In this document: piece after piece, positions 16,205 to 24,818 of the stretch | How the letters are laid out: every line of letters starts with the position of its first letter | How positions within the stretch are numbered: position 1 is the first letter of the stretch | From: Collinsella sp. | GTDB lineage: Bacteria > Actinomycetota > Coriobacteriia > Coriobacteriales > Coriobacteriaceae | Assembly: GCA_019425015.1 (NCBI GenBank) | Contig: JAHYYJ010000004.1 | Location: forward strand, 129,546 to 193,545 | Direction of reading: 5' to 3' | DNA length: 64,000 nt | Notes under the pieces: model-generated | Told to the model about the DNA's origin: nothing | The model's input: only the letters and a program-made list of their open reading frames with translations | Databases searched by the model: none | Translations under genes and position numbers: made by a program

Positions 16205-18631
16205 TTATGCGTGCCAGATCTCGTCGCGATACTCGCGAATGGTGCGGTCGGACGAGAACCAGCCACTCGAGGCGGTGTTGAGCAGGGCCTTGCGGTTCCA
16301 GGTCTCCTGGTCGCCGTAGCTGCCCGTGAGGTTCTCCCATGCATCCACGTAGCTACGGAAGTCAGCCATGACTAGGTCGGGGTCGTTGTTGTTCATGAGC
16401 TCGTTGTAGATGCTCTCGAAGTTGCCCGAAAGACCCGCAAACGTGTTGTCCTTGAGCTCGTCCATCACGCAGCCCAGACGCTCGCGGTCGCCGTTGAGGG
16501 TATCCCACGCAAAGTAGCTGTTGGATGCCCAGAGCTGCTCGACCTCGGGAGCGGTCAGGCCAAAGATGGCCTCGTTCTCGCGGCCGGCCAGGTCGGCGAT
16601 CTCGATGTTGGCGCCGTCGAGGGTGCCCAGCGTAATGGCGCCGTTCATCATGAGCTTCATGTTGGACGTGCCCGAGGCCTCCTTGCCGGCCGTGGAGATC
16701 TGCTCCGAGATCTCGGCGGCTGGGTAGATGAGCTGAGCGTTGCTCACACGGAAGTTGGGGATAAAGCAGACCTTCATGACCTCGTTGACGCGGGCATCGT
16801 TGTTGATGACGTCGGCCACGGAGTTAATGAGGCGGATGGTCTCCTTGGCAAAGGTGTAGCTCGAGGCAGCCTTGCCGCTAAAGATGAAGGTTGTCGGCGT
16901 CACGTGGAAGTTAGGATCGGCGATGCGACGGTTGTAGATGTCCATCACCTTCATGATGTTCATGAGCTGGCGCTTATAGGCGTGGAAGCGCTTTACCTGG
17001 ACATCGAAGACGGTGTTGGGGTCGATGACCAGACCGGTCTCGGCCTTAACGTAGGCGGCCAGACGCTCCTTGTTGGCGCGCTTGGAGGCACCCACGGCCT
17101 TCAGGAACTCGGTGTCGTCCTTAAACTCCTTGAGTTTCTCAAGCTCAAAGGCGTCTTTGAGCCAGCCATCGCCAATGGCCTCGGTCACGAGCTTGGCGTA
17201 GGTGGGGTTGGCCTCGGCAAAGAAGCGACGGTGCGAGATGCCGTTGGTCTTGTTGTTGAACTTCTCGGGCGTCAGGGCATAGAAGTCCTTGAGCACGATG
17301 TTCTTGATGATGTCGGAATGGATCTTGGCCACGCCGTTGACGCTGTGGCTGCAGATCACAGACAGGTTGGCCATGCGAATCTCGCCGTCCCACAGGATGG
17401 CGGTCTGGCGCAGACGCTCCTGCCAGCCCTCCTTCGTGGTGTCGAACGACTCGTGCCAACGACGGCTGATCTCGTCGATGATCTGGTACACGCGGGGGAG
17501 GAGCTTGGAGAACGTGCCGATAGGCCACTTCTCCAAGGCCTCGGGCAGGATGGTGTGGTTGGTGTAGCTCACGACCTGCGTCACGATGTTCCAGGCGTCG
17601 TCCCACTCGAGCTTTTTCTCGTCGATGAGAATACGCATGAGCTCGGGGCCGCACATGGCGGGGTGCGTGTCGTTGGTGTGGATGGCCACAAACTGCGGCA
17701 GCAGCTCCCAGTTCTCGCCGTGCTCCTTCTCAAAGGTGTCGAGCAGGCTGTAGATGCCGGCCGAAACAAACAAGTACTCCTGCTTCAGGCGCAGCAGACG
17801 ACCGTGCTCGCCGGCGTCGTTGGGGTAGAGGATGGCGCTGATGGCCTCGGCCTCGGCGCGCTCGGCATCGGCCAGGGCGTAGTCGCCTCGGTTGAAGGCC
17901 TCCAGATCGAAGTGCTCCTCGACCGGCTCGGCAGCCCAGACGCGCAGCTTGTTGACGGTCTCGCCGGCATAGCCCACGACGGGGATGTCATAAGGGACGG
18001 CCAGGATATCCTGCGTGTCCACCGTGCGGTAAAACGTGCGGCCATCCTCCTCAAAGCCCTCGACGCGGCCGCCAAACTTGATGGTCACGGCCTTATCCTG
18101 ACGACGGACCTCCCAGGGATAGCCGTGGGTAAGCCACTCGTCGGTGGCCTCGACCTGGCTGCCGTTGACGATCTCCTGCTTAAACAGGCCGTAGCGGTAG
18201 CGCATGCCGTTGCCGTAGCCGGCAATGCCCTCGGCTGCCATCGAATCCAGGAAGCATGCGGCCAGACGGCCCAGGCCACCGTTGCCCAGAGCCGGATCGG
18301 GCTCCTGGTTCTCGATGACGGACAGATCGAAGCCCATGTCGTCGAGCGCCTCGGCGACCATATCGCGCACGCCAAAGTTGAGCAGGTAGTTGTCGAGCAG
18401 GCGGCCGATCAAAAACTCGATCGAGAAGTAGTACACGCGCTTTTTACCCTCGGCGGTGGCGCGGGCGTCGCTCTTGGTGGCAACGGTGCGCGCCTTCTCG
18501 GCCACGAGCTTGGCCAGGGCGTTAAAGCGGTCGAGGTCGCTGGCGGCCTCGACGCTCTTGCCGCTGATGCTCATGACGGCATCGCGATAGAGCTCGGTAA
18601 ACTCCTGCTTGTTGTCGAAGATCTTATTCAT
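16205..18631 (-). CDS. glgP: Glycogen phosphorylase
   Basis: A GT35 enzyme that releases glucose-1-phosphate from the non-reducing ends of glycogen. The 808-residue length is typical of full-length glycogen/starch phosphorylases. The pyridoxal-phosphate signature EASGTSNMK with GAITLGTLDGANIE is near the C-terminus. The N-terminal half contains GNGGLGRLAACFLDS. GAAAGGAACGT precedes the ATG. It lies between glgB and glgC in the same direction, so synthesis and breakdown genes are grouped. Confidence 0.96.
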   Translation of the reverse strand: MNKIFDNKQEFTELYRDAVMSISGKSVEAASDLDRFNALAKLVAEKARTVATKSDARATAEGKKRVYYFSIEFLIGRLLDNYLLNFGVRDMVAEALDDMGFDLSVIENQEPDPALGNGGLGRLAACFLDSMAAEGIAGYGNGMRYRYGLFKQEIVNGSQVEATDEWLTHGYPWEVRRQDKAVTIKFGGRVEGFEEDGRTFYRTVDTQDILAVPYDIPVVGYAGETVNKLRVWAAEPVEEHFDLEAFNRGDYALADAERAEAEAISAILYPNDAGEHGRLLRLKQEYLFVSAGIYSLLDTFEKEHGENWELLPQFVAIHTNDTHPAMCGPELMRILIDEKKLEWDDAWNIVTQVVSYTNHTILPEALEKWPIGTFSKLLPRVYQIIDEISRRWHESFDTTKEGWQERLRQTAILWDGEIRMANLSVICSHSVNGVAKIHSDIIKNIVLKDFYALTPEKFNNKTNGISHRRFFAEANPTYAKLVTEAIGDGWLKDAFELEKLKEFKDDTEFLKAVGASKRANKERLAAYVKAETGLVIDPNTVFDVQVKRFHAYKRQLMNIMKVMDIYNRRIADPNFHVTPTTFIFSGKAASSYTFAKETIRLINSVADVINNDARVNEVMKVCFIPNFRVSNAQLIYPAAEISEQISTAGKEASGTSNMKLMMNGAITLGTLDGANIEIADLAGRENEAIFGLTAPEVEQLWASNSYFAWDTLNGDRERLGCVMDELKDNTFAGLSGNFESIYNELMNNNDPDLVMADFRSYVDAWENLTGSYGDQETWNRKALLNTASSGWFSSDRTIREYRDEIWHA

Positions 18632-18725
18632 ACGTTCCTTTCCCCCGGGGATGTTTCTCCCGGAACGGTTATGACTTGTATCCTACGCCCCCGCGGGGCG
18701 GGTAATTACAGTGGTAACGCCTTTG

Positions 18726-20987
18726 TTACGCTTTCTTAGCAGGAGCCTTAGCGGCAGCTGCCTTAGCCTTGGGAGCGGCCTTTTTGGTGGCTGCCTTTTT
18801 GGCCGTGGTGGACTTGGCCGAAGCCTTGGCAGCGGGCTTGGCAGCCTTCGCCTTGGCCAGAGCCTTCTTAGCAGCCGCGGGCTTGGGCTTTACCGACGAC
18901 GCGCGCTTGCGAGTAGCCTTCTTGGGTGCCTCAACCACCGGCGGCTTATAGCTGCTGGGACCGCGGCGCTTAAGCACCACGCCAGCCAGGCCGGGCACCT
19001 TAATCTCGATGGAGTCCATCTGCCCGTTCCAAGGATAGGGCTCGCTCGAGCAGGTGTAGGGTTTCTCACCGGCGTATCCGCTGCCACCAAACTCGCGACG
19101 GTCAGAATCGAAGATGACCTCCCAGTCGCCCTCGCGCGGCACGCCCACGCGAAAGCTCTCGTAGCTCGCCGGGTCAAAGTTGATCAAGATCACCAGGTCG
19201 TCATCGATGTTCTCGCCCTGGCGCACAAAGCTCAAGATGGACTGCTTGGAGTTATCCGCGTCGATCCAGGTAAAGCCGTCGTCGGTGTAGCCGCGCTCGT
19301 ACAGGGCGGGCTCGGCGGTGTACAGGTGGTTGAGCGCCTTGATAAACGCCTGATGGTGAGCATGGGTCTCGTACTGCTCGGTCAGGAACCACTGGATGGA
19401 CTCGTAGTAGCGCCACTCGATAAACTGGCCGATTTCGTTGCCCATAAAGTTGAGCTTGGCACCGGGGTGCGTCATCTGGTAGAAGGCGAGCGTGCGCAGG
19501 CCGGCAAACTGGCGCCACCAGTCGCCCGGCATGCGGCCGATCAGCGAGCACTTGCCGTGCACGACCTCGTCGTGGCTCAGCGGGCAAATAAAGTTTTCGG
19601 TAAAGGCGTACATGATGGAGAACGTGAGCAGCCCGTGGTTGCCGGGGCGCCACGGAAAATCGGTCTGCATGTAGTGCAGGGTGTCATTCATCCAGCCCAT
19701 GTCCCACTTGTAGTGGAAGCCCAGGCCGCCGTCCTGCGGCGGATAGGTCACGAGCGGCCACGCGGTGGACTCCTCGGCCATCATCATCACGTCGGGGTAG
19801 TGCGCCTCTACAGCGCAGTTGACCTGGCGGATAAACGCGCTGGCGTCCAGGTCCTCCTCGGTACCGTACTTGTTGAACTTCTTTTGGCCCGGATCGTCGA
19901 TGCCAAAGTTGAGGTACAGCATGCTGGACACACCGTCCATGCGAATGCCGTCCACGTGGAAGTTCTCGAGCCAATACAGCACGTTGGAGACCAGGAAGGA
20001 GCGGACCTCGCCGCGGGCGAAGTCGAACTTGTGCGTGCCCCAGTTGGGGTGAATCTCGTGCTCAAACAGCATGTGGCCGTTAAAGGTGGCAAGGCCGTGG
20101 GAGTCAGCGCAAAAACCGCCGGGCACCCAGTCCATGATCACGCCAATGCCCGCCTCGTGGCATGCATCGATAAAGTGCATGAGTTGCTGCGGGTTGCCAT
20201 AACGCGACGTGGCGGCATAGTAGCCGGTCGTCTGGTAGCCCCAGGAGCCGTCGAAGGGATGCTCCATGAGTGGCATGACCTCGATATGCGTGTAGCCCAT
20301 GTCGCGCACGTAGTCCACGAGCTCCACCGACAGGTCGTCGTAGGTGTAGAACTCGCCGCGCTGCGCGGGGAAGGGATCCATGGGGCCGGGATAGTTGCCG
20401 TATTCGTCCGGCTCGCCCTGCGGCGCGTCGCCGTGACGCTTCCACGAGCCAATATGCACCTCGTAGATGTTAAGGGGCTGTGACATGTGATTGTGCCCGG
20501 CACGGCGCTTGAGCCATGCGGCGTCGTTCCACTTGTAGCCATCGAGGGTCCACAGCACGCTCGCCGTTCCCGGAGGGCACTCGGCCTTAAAAGCATACGG
20601 ATCGGCCTTGTAGAGCTTCTCGCCCTCGTTGGTTTCGATGAGGTATTTATAGAGCTGGCCTTGCTCGGCGCCAGGAATAAAGCCTTCCCAAATAGCGCTC
20701 GTATGCACTGGCACCAGCGGGTTGGCTTCCTCATTCCAGTCGTTAAATTCGCCAATGACATGCACGCTCTTTACATCGGGCGCCCAAACGCAAAAACGCC
20801 AGCCGCGCGTACGGTTCTGCGTGTCGGGATGCGCGCCCATCTTTTCCCAGCTGCGCTCCCACATGCCGATGCCAAACAGATAGACATCGTCCTTGGAGAG
20901 CTCCGGTGCGTGCGGGGCGGCTTTACGGGTAGCGGGCTTTTTGGCCGTTGGCTTTAGCTTTGTATCGCTCACGTTTGATCCCATCAT
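18726..20987 (-). CDS. glgB: 1,4-alpha-glucan branching enzyme with Lys/Ala-rich tails
   Basis: A GH13 branching enzyme that makes the alpha-1,6 branches of glycogen. A CBM48-like domain (about residues 50-150) is followed by the catalytic barrel. Its motifs are GIRMDGVSSMLY (nucleophile Asp), MMAEESTAWP (acid Glu) and PLSHDEVVHGK. The C-terminal ~95 residues are almost only Lys, Ala, Ser, Thr and Pro, like the glgA tail, and the N-terminus has a shorter basic stretch. The start is uncertain: ATG codons at 20987 and 20984 lack a good ribosome-binding site, and a GTG at 20972 preceded by GGGATC is an alternative. Confidence 0.93.
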   Translation of the reverse strand: MMGSNVSDTKLKPTAKKPATRKAAPHAPELSKDDVYLFGIGMWERSWEKMGAHPDTQNRTRGWRFCVWAPDVKSVHVIGEFNDWNEEANPLVPVHTSAIWEGFIPGAEQGQLYKYLIETNEGEKLYKADPYAFKAECPPGTASVLWTLDGYKWNDAAWLKRRAGHNHMSQPLNIYEVHIGSWKRHGDAPQGEPDEYGNYPGPMDPFPAQRGEFYTYDDLSVELVDYVRDMGYTHIEVMPLMEHPFDGSWGYQTTGYYAATSRYGNPQQLMHFIDACHEAGIGVIMDWVPGGFCADSHGLATFNGHMLFEHEIHPNWGTHKFDFARGEVRSFLVSNVLYWLENFHVDGIRMDGVSSMLYLNFGIDDPGQKKFNKYGTEEDLDASAFIRQVNCAVEAHYPDVMMMAEESTAWPLVTYPPQDGGLGFHYKWDMGWMNDTLHYMQTDFPWRPGNHGLLTFSIMYAFTENFICPLSHDEVVHGKCSLIGRMPGDWWRQFAGLRTLAFYQMTHPGAKLNFMGNEIGQFIEWRYYESIQWFLTEQYETHAHHQAFIKALNHLYTAEPALYERGYTDDGFTWIDADNSKQSILSFVRQGENIDDDLVILINFDPASYESFRVGVPREGDWEVIFDSDRREFGGSGYAGEKPYTCSSEPYPWNGQMDSIEIKVPGLAGVVLKRRGPSSYKPPVVEAPKKATRKRASSVKPKPAAAKKALAKAKAAKPAAKASAKSTTAKKAATKKAAPKAKAAAAKAPAKKA

Positions 20988-21072
20988 GACGCGGCAGCGT
21001 GTTGCCTTGGTGACTAGATGCGAAAGGTCCAAGGCTGCACGAATCGAAGGGACGGCGATAGTTCTATGATTC

Positions 21073-21098
21073 GTTCCACCTCGCGTGCTCGGTGGAAC
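21073..21098. promoter_or_regulatory. Inverted repeat in the glgB 5' region
   Basis: GTTCCACC (21073-21080) and GGTGGAAC (21091-21098) form a perfect 8-bp inverted repeat with a ten-base spacer, about 90 bases upstream of the glgB start. It could be an operator or a leader hairpin. Confidence 0.4.
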
Positions 21099-21208
21099 TT
21101 TCGGCACGAAATACGATAACACCTGTTCGTTACTTTTATGGAGAAAAGTGGATTTGCGGCGGCGTTTAATCGGCGAGCGCCATGTTTATACCACTGGCAG
21201 AATTGCGA

Positions 21209-21296
21209 TGGTAAAACTCTTGACAGTTTTACCAATTAGGGTTTCAAGATTGTTGGTTTGACGTTTGGTAAAACGTTTTTAGCAGGTTGTTTACCA
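21209..21296. promoter_or_regulatory. Palindromic operator TGGTAAAACT-N6-AGTTTTACCA and second site
   Basis: TGGTAAAACT (21209-21218) and AGTTTTACCA (21225-21234) are perfect 10-bp inverted halves. A TTGACA -35-like hexamer at 21220-21225 overlaps the palindrome. A second pair, TGGTAAA at 21267-21273 and TTTACCA at 21290-21296, ends about 22 bases before the HAD gene start. The region lies between divergent glgB and the HAD gene and could control both. Half-sites of the same type occur upstream of the GH13-GH77 gene. Confidence 0.6.
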
Positions 21297-21318
21297 TTTG
21301 ACATCGAAAGGTACATTT

Positions 21319-22008
21319 ATGTCCCAGACCGCCGCTCCCAATGTCGCTTTTATTTTCGATTGCGACGGCACGCTGGTTAATAGCACCCCCGTTTGGGCCT
21401 ATGCCCAGCCCGAGTTATTGCACCGCCACGGAGTTGACGTGACGGTCGACGTTTTTGCCCAGTTTGAGCATTTGTCGCTCGAGGACGAGTGCCAGGCCTA
21501 CCACGACACCTGGGGCATTGGCGCAAATGGCGAGGAGCTGTATCGCGAGCTGAGCGACATTCTGATCGATGGTTACTCCAAGGTGCCGCCGCGCGAGGGG
21601 ATCATGGCATTTTTGGAGCAGGCAAAGGCGGCCGGCATTTCCATGTGCGTCGCCACGTCCACGCCGGCCGAGCTGGTGCAGTCCGCGCTCGCTGGTGCCG
21701 GGCTCGACGCATACATGGAGTTTGTTACCACGACGGGCGAGGCGGGGCGCTCCAAGCAGTTCCCCGATGTGTACGAGTTGGCGCTGCGCCGCCTGGAGGA
21801 GCGTCATGGGTGTAGGTTTGAGCGCGCCTGGGTGTTTGAGGACGCCGTTTTTGGCCTAAAGAGCTCTGGGGTCGCTGGCTTTAAGCGCGTGGGCATCTAT
21901 GACCCGCACGGCCGCATGAAGCGCGACGAAGTGCGTGGCAACTGCGATATCTTTATCGACAGCTACGAGGAGCTTGACCTTGCCCGTGTGCTTACTTTTG
22001 AGGGATAG
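21319..22008 (+). CDS. HAD-superfamily phosphatase, beta-phosphoglucomutase-like
   Basis: A 229-residue HAD hydrolase. The nucleophile motif is FDCDGTLVNS near the N-terminus. Motif II appears as ATSTPAE and the late motif as WVFEDAVFGLKSS. The layout matches the beta-phosphoglucomutase/phosphatase subgroup with a helical cap. The substrate cannot be read from sequence. The ATG at 21319 has GAAAGG seven bases upstream and is preferred to an upstream TTG. It lies behind the palindromic operator shared with glgB, so a role in handling glucose or maltose phosphates is plausible but inferred. thiN follows closely. Confidence 0.82.
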   Translation: MSQTAAPNVAFIFDCDGTLVNSTPVWAYAQPELLHRHGVDVTVDVFAQFEHLSLEDECQAYHDTWGIGANGEELYRELSDILIDGYSKVPPREGIMAFLEQAKAAGISMCVATSTPAELVQSALAGAGLDAYMEFVTTTGEAGRSKQFPDVYELALRRLEERHGCRFERAWVFEDAVFGLKSSGVAGFKRVGIYDPHGRMKRDEVRGNCDIFIDSYEELDLARVLTFEG

Positions 22009-22017
22009 GCGAGGGCT

Positions 22018-22659
22018 GTGGTTTGTAAGGTATTAGTGGTCTGCGGCTCGCCCGTGGTGGCGAGCGCGGATCTGTTGCGTAGGCTAGCAGGGGAGTGCGA
22101 CCACGTCATCGCTGTGGACCGCGGCCTGGATGCTCTGCTGGGTGCCGGTTTGAGCTGCGACGTATATGTGGGGGATGCCGACACGGTGAGCGACGCAGGC
22201 CGCGCGCTGGTCGATGCCGCCACCGACTTTGAAGTTGAGCGCCACGACCCGTACAAGGACTATACCGACCTGGCGCTGGCGCTCGATTCCGTCCGACGCC
22301 GCTGTCCGGGTGCCGAAGTGGTTGCGACCTGCGCCACGGGCGGCCGCCCAGATATGGCCCTATCCGTGCTGGGCTTGCTTGCAGGCTATGATGACGCCCC
22401 AGTCTGGATTGCCGAGGACAAGGTGGTTTCCCGCATCCTTCGCGCAGGCGAGTCGTGGACCATCGAAGGCGCCGAGGGCAAGACGTTCTCCATCATCGCA
22501 ATTGCCCCCAACACCAAGGTAAGCGAACACGGCCTAGAATGGGAGCTAGACCACAGCCCCCTGGGCCTGTTGGCCGACACGGGCATCAGCAACGTCGTCA
22601 GGTCAACAGCCACGATCCAAGTCCACCAAGGCGTCGCAATCGGCTATTTGCTTGCGTGA
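22018..22659 (+). CDS. thiN: Thiamine pyrophosphokinase
   Basis: Predicted to convert thiamine to thiamine diphosphate with ATP. The 213-residue protein has the family's acidic motif VGDADTVSDAG, the DYTDLALAL substrate motif, a GGRPDMALS stretch and the C-terminal LADTGISNVV. It starts at GTG with GAGGG upstream, ten bases after the HAD gene, so the two probably form an operon. The 3' end is followed directly by the repeat-bounded element beginning at 22710. Confidence 0.85.
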   Translation: MVCKVLVVCGSPVVASADLLRRLAGECDHVIAVDRGLDALLGAGLSCDVYVGDADTVSDAGRALVDAATDFEVERHDPYKDYTDLALALDSVRRRCPGAEVVATCATGGRPDMALSVLGLLAGYDDAPVWIAEDKVVSRILRAGESWTIEGAEGKTFSIIAIAPNTKVSEHGLEWELDHSPLGLLADTGISNVVRSTATIQVHQGVAIGYLLA

Positions 22660-22828
22660 GGGTTTTATCGGGACGGGGCTGAATTAGCTAATTCTGGCAA
22701 CGCCAAAAAGGGTATGTAAAATAAGTATTTGGATGTTGTTAAACGATTGGCTGGTTTCTGCAAACGGGATTCTGTTTAATCCAACCACTTATCTAACAAC
22801 CCGTTCGTATGCAAATCCAACCGCTTGC

Positions 22829-23527
22829 TTAACAACTTTGCTTTTTGATTAAAGGCCTGAAGTCCACCACGCCTTGGCGGTAGAGTCCTTTCCCCGTCGA
22901 GTATTCTCGATCGCGCGCGGGGTCTTCCTCGACGAATTTGCACACACCCTTTGCTATGAGAGAGATGAGCCCTTCAAGCTTGATGACGCAATCGAACTCG
23001 CAGTCCTGTTGGCTTCCATGGCCGATTCCTTTATGCCCATAACTCGCGATAATCCCGCGCGCATCGCCCTGTACGCAAACCCCGATGGCTTTGTAGGGGC
23101 TATACGCTTCGCCCCTTCCTTCGATGACCGATGACCCCGCATGGATCACCGCGCAGCGAAGCTGGTAGAGATCCGATGCCGTAAAGATGCCTCGCTTCTC
23201 TATCGTCTCAAACCCCTCTTTTATCTCATCCGGGCGCTTCTCGCCCTTGCGTGCATTGGTCATTTTTCTTCCATCGTTTGGGAGTCCCAGGTACTCCTTG
23301 CACCATTTCCGGTAATCCGTCCCGCCGATGTTCGCGCATACGTCTGGGATGGTCACTACGAGAGTCAAAGCGGCGAGCAGCAGCCCTGCGTCGAAGGCGT
23401 TTTCGCACTCTTCCACAAGTCTGCTGGGCGTACGGCAGACGACGGTGGGGAACCCGTATTCGTTGTCGCTGCATTTTAAACACGCAGAGGGCATGGGCTC
23501 CCAATCGGCAATTGCTGTCATGCTCAT
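22829..23527 (-). CDS. Hypothetical protein in the repeat-bounded element
   Basis: A 232-residue soluble protein. It resembles a widespread unnamed family with an ALTLVVTIPDVCANIG-like helix, a following WCKEYLG segment and a later YQLRCAVIHAGSS segment (compare ...LRCALLHEG... in relatives as I recall them). The RCAVIHAG stretch has an R-x4-H spacing like that of HEPN proteins, but this is weak evidence. GGGAGGTGTT precedes the ATG. Its start overlaps the TGA of the upstream frameshifted gene as ATGA. The stop codon lies within one of the end repeats. Function is unknown. Confidence 0.7.
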   Translation of the reverse strand: MSMTAIADWEPMPSACLKCSDNEYGFPTVVCRTPSRLVEECENAFDAGLLLAALTLVVTIPDVCANIGGTDYRKWCKEYLGLPNDGRKMTNARKGEKRPDEIKEGFETIEKRGIFTASDLYQLRCAVIHAGSSVIEGRGEAYSPYKAIGVCVQGDARGIIASYGHKGIGHGSQQDCEFDCVIKLEGLISLIAKGVCKFVEEDPARDREYSTGKGLYRQGVVDFRPLIKKQSC

Positions 23528-23815
23528 AACACCTCCCTCGTTTCTGCGTCGATTCTCAGACCTGTCCTCGGTTCGATGAACTCGACCACCATCTCTTCAT
23601 CGCGGTCGGGCTCGGTCACGAAAAGCGGTCCCGGGACGTCGATGCGCGGGCCAATCGTCAGACTGCTGCTCGCGATGATGCGATCGTGATGCGGCTTGGG
23701 CAGTCCCGGTAGTGTAGGCGGGGTGTAATACTTCGCGCACGTAGTTGACGATACCCAAAATCTCGTTCACGTAGTTGAACGAGAGCTCCTCGGCCTGGTC
23801 GGTCCTCCCCGGCAA
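23524..23815 (-). pseudogene. Frameshifted small gene upstream of the 232-residue protein
   Basis: One frame reads EELSFNYVNEILGIVNYVRE from about 23790. After position ~23724 the convincing reading moves to another frame, YYTPPTLPGLPKPHHDRII, and runs to a TGA that overlaps the next gene's ATG. Removing a single base near 23724 would join them into one protein of about 90-95 residues. I do not recognise the family. The overlap shows it once formed a coupled operon with the following gene. The likely start (a TTG at 23815 or a GTG near 23776) is uncertain. Confidence 0.5.
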
Positions 23816-24017
23816 AGACTATTTCAACCAGAGATTTTACAACTTCAATGAGTTGCTTCGCTTTAAATCCAACCATTGGATTAACAAATTGGTAGGAGAC
23901 TTTCTTCAACCAGAAAACTAACAAAACCAACCAGTTGTTTTACATACCCGTCAAAAATAGCTGTAGAGCTACGTCCCAGAAAAACCCGTAAGTAAGACAA
24001 TCAATCAAAACTCCCCC

Positions 24018-24046
24018 TTGCATCAAGCTAAACATTCCCCTATAGT
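24018..24046 (+). promoter_or_regulatory. Promoter of tRNA-Ala
   Basis: TTGCAT (24018-24023) and TATAGT (24041-24046) are separated by 17 bases and lie just upstream of the tRNA, an arrangement expected for a housekeeping sigma-factor promoter. Confidence 0.65.
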
Positions 24047-24058
24047 ATCTCCCGTCAC

Positions 24059-24134
24059 GGGGGCGTAGCTCAGCTGGGAGAGCGCTTGACTGGCAGTCAA
24101 GAGGTCAGGGGTTCGATCCCCCTCGTCTCCACCA
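24059..24134 (+). tRNA. tRNA-Ala (anticodon GGC)
   Basis: A full cloverleaf of 76 bases with an encoded CCA. The acceptor stem GGGGGCG pairs with CGTCTCC with two G-T pairs. The D arm is GCTC-AGCTGGGA-GAGC. The anticodon loop CTGGCAG gives GGC. The T arm contains GGTTCGATCC. Confidence 0.95.
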
Positions 24135-24144
24135 TCGTGATTGC

Positions 24145-24174
24145 AAAGGCCTCGGAATTCCGAAGGCCTTTTTT
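24145..24174 (+). terminator. Terminator of tRNA-Ala
   Basis: AAGGCCTCGG-AATT-CCGAAGGCCTT forms a strong hairpin with one bulge, followed by TTTT, ten bases after the tRNA CCA. Confidence 0.88.
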
Positions 24175-24659
24175 CATGTCAAAATACCTCGCGCCACAAA
24201 CCCATGCCCACATTAACAAAAAGTTGCACAATTTATTTCCCATGTCTGTACATAGTTTGTTATCCAAACTCAATTACCAGTGCAGCTCGCTGCTCCAGTT
24301 GGGCTTCAGGAACGCTTCCAATTATTGCCAGCACCCCAATAACCTGCGCCAACGTGAACAACATTCCAAAACAACCCCCTTTAGCACGTTAAATGAACGA
24401 TATGTTGTCCAACGCAGCCCAAATCAGTTTCGCTAACAACTTGTGCTAGGATACCTAACGTTACATGAGTTCAACTGTGCTCACGGCTCCAATAGGCCAC
24501 GTAGCGCAGGGTCGATCAGCATCCGGCCGTAACGGCGGTGTTAGAAAAACCACGAGCTCCAATATCGATTGCCATGCGCCATTTTGCACTACTTTTTACC
24601 GCAATTTATAAGTTCGCTTTAGGCAGTGCAATGATTTGTTATGGCAAACCACAGCAGTC

Positions 24660-24725
24660 CTTCAGCTGTTTGCGTGCGGTCCAGTTATGAAATCACTTGA
24701 CTGGCTCGCACGCAGCCAGCTGAGG
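24660..24725 (+). promoter_or_regulatory. Leader hairpin I
   Basis: CTTCAGCTG (24660-24668) pairs with CAGCTGAGG (24717-24725). TGCGTGCG (24671-24678) pairs with CGCACGCA (24707-24714). CCAGT (24681-24685) pairs with ACTGG (24700-24704). About 22 base pairs form in three nested helices separated by small internal loops. Confidence 0.7.
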
Positions 24726-24818
24726 TTGTAGACATTCTTGCGATACGTGCTTATGACCTCAGCGCTGCTTGTATACATACCGTTCACGGTGGGGCAGAGC
24801 CACGTGCTTGTCTAACTG

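Larger units (their letters stand above)
22710..23949. mobile_element. 1.24-kb element with 12-bp inverted ends and repeated ~20-bp sites
   Basis: The ends are perfect inverted repeats: GGGTATGTAAAA at 22710-22721 and TTTTACATACCC at 23938-23949. Inside each end lie about four copies of a motif close to TTGTTAAnnnnnnGGTTGGAT. The left copies are at about 22711, 22735, 22778 and 22814; the right copies at about 23821, 23866, 23904 and 23926. Multiple short sites at both ends resemble transposase-binding arrays of Tn7/Mu-like elements. CAAAAA occurs just outside both ends (22704-22709 and 23952-23957), a possible target duplication. No transposase is encoded; the cargo is two minus-strand genes. 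Confidence 0.6.

Noticed and set aside
16904..20483. Two plus-strand frames of about 600 codons opposite glgP and glgB.
   Set aside because: Both follow the codon periodicity of the minus-strand genes and show no protein motifs.
22745..23949. CRISPR array, suggested by the repeated ~20-bp motif.
   Set aside because: The copies are degenerate, change orientation and cluster at both ends of a gene-bearing element rather than alternating with uniform spacers.
24086..24436. A 116-codon frame starting inside tRNA-Ala.
   Set aside because: It overlaps the tRNA and its terminator and has no credible start.
24500..24560. Possible JUMPstart/ops-like element (GGCGGTGTTAG and nearby GTAGCGC).
   Set aside because: Only short pieces match the enterobacterial ops sequence, and the order is wrong.
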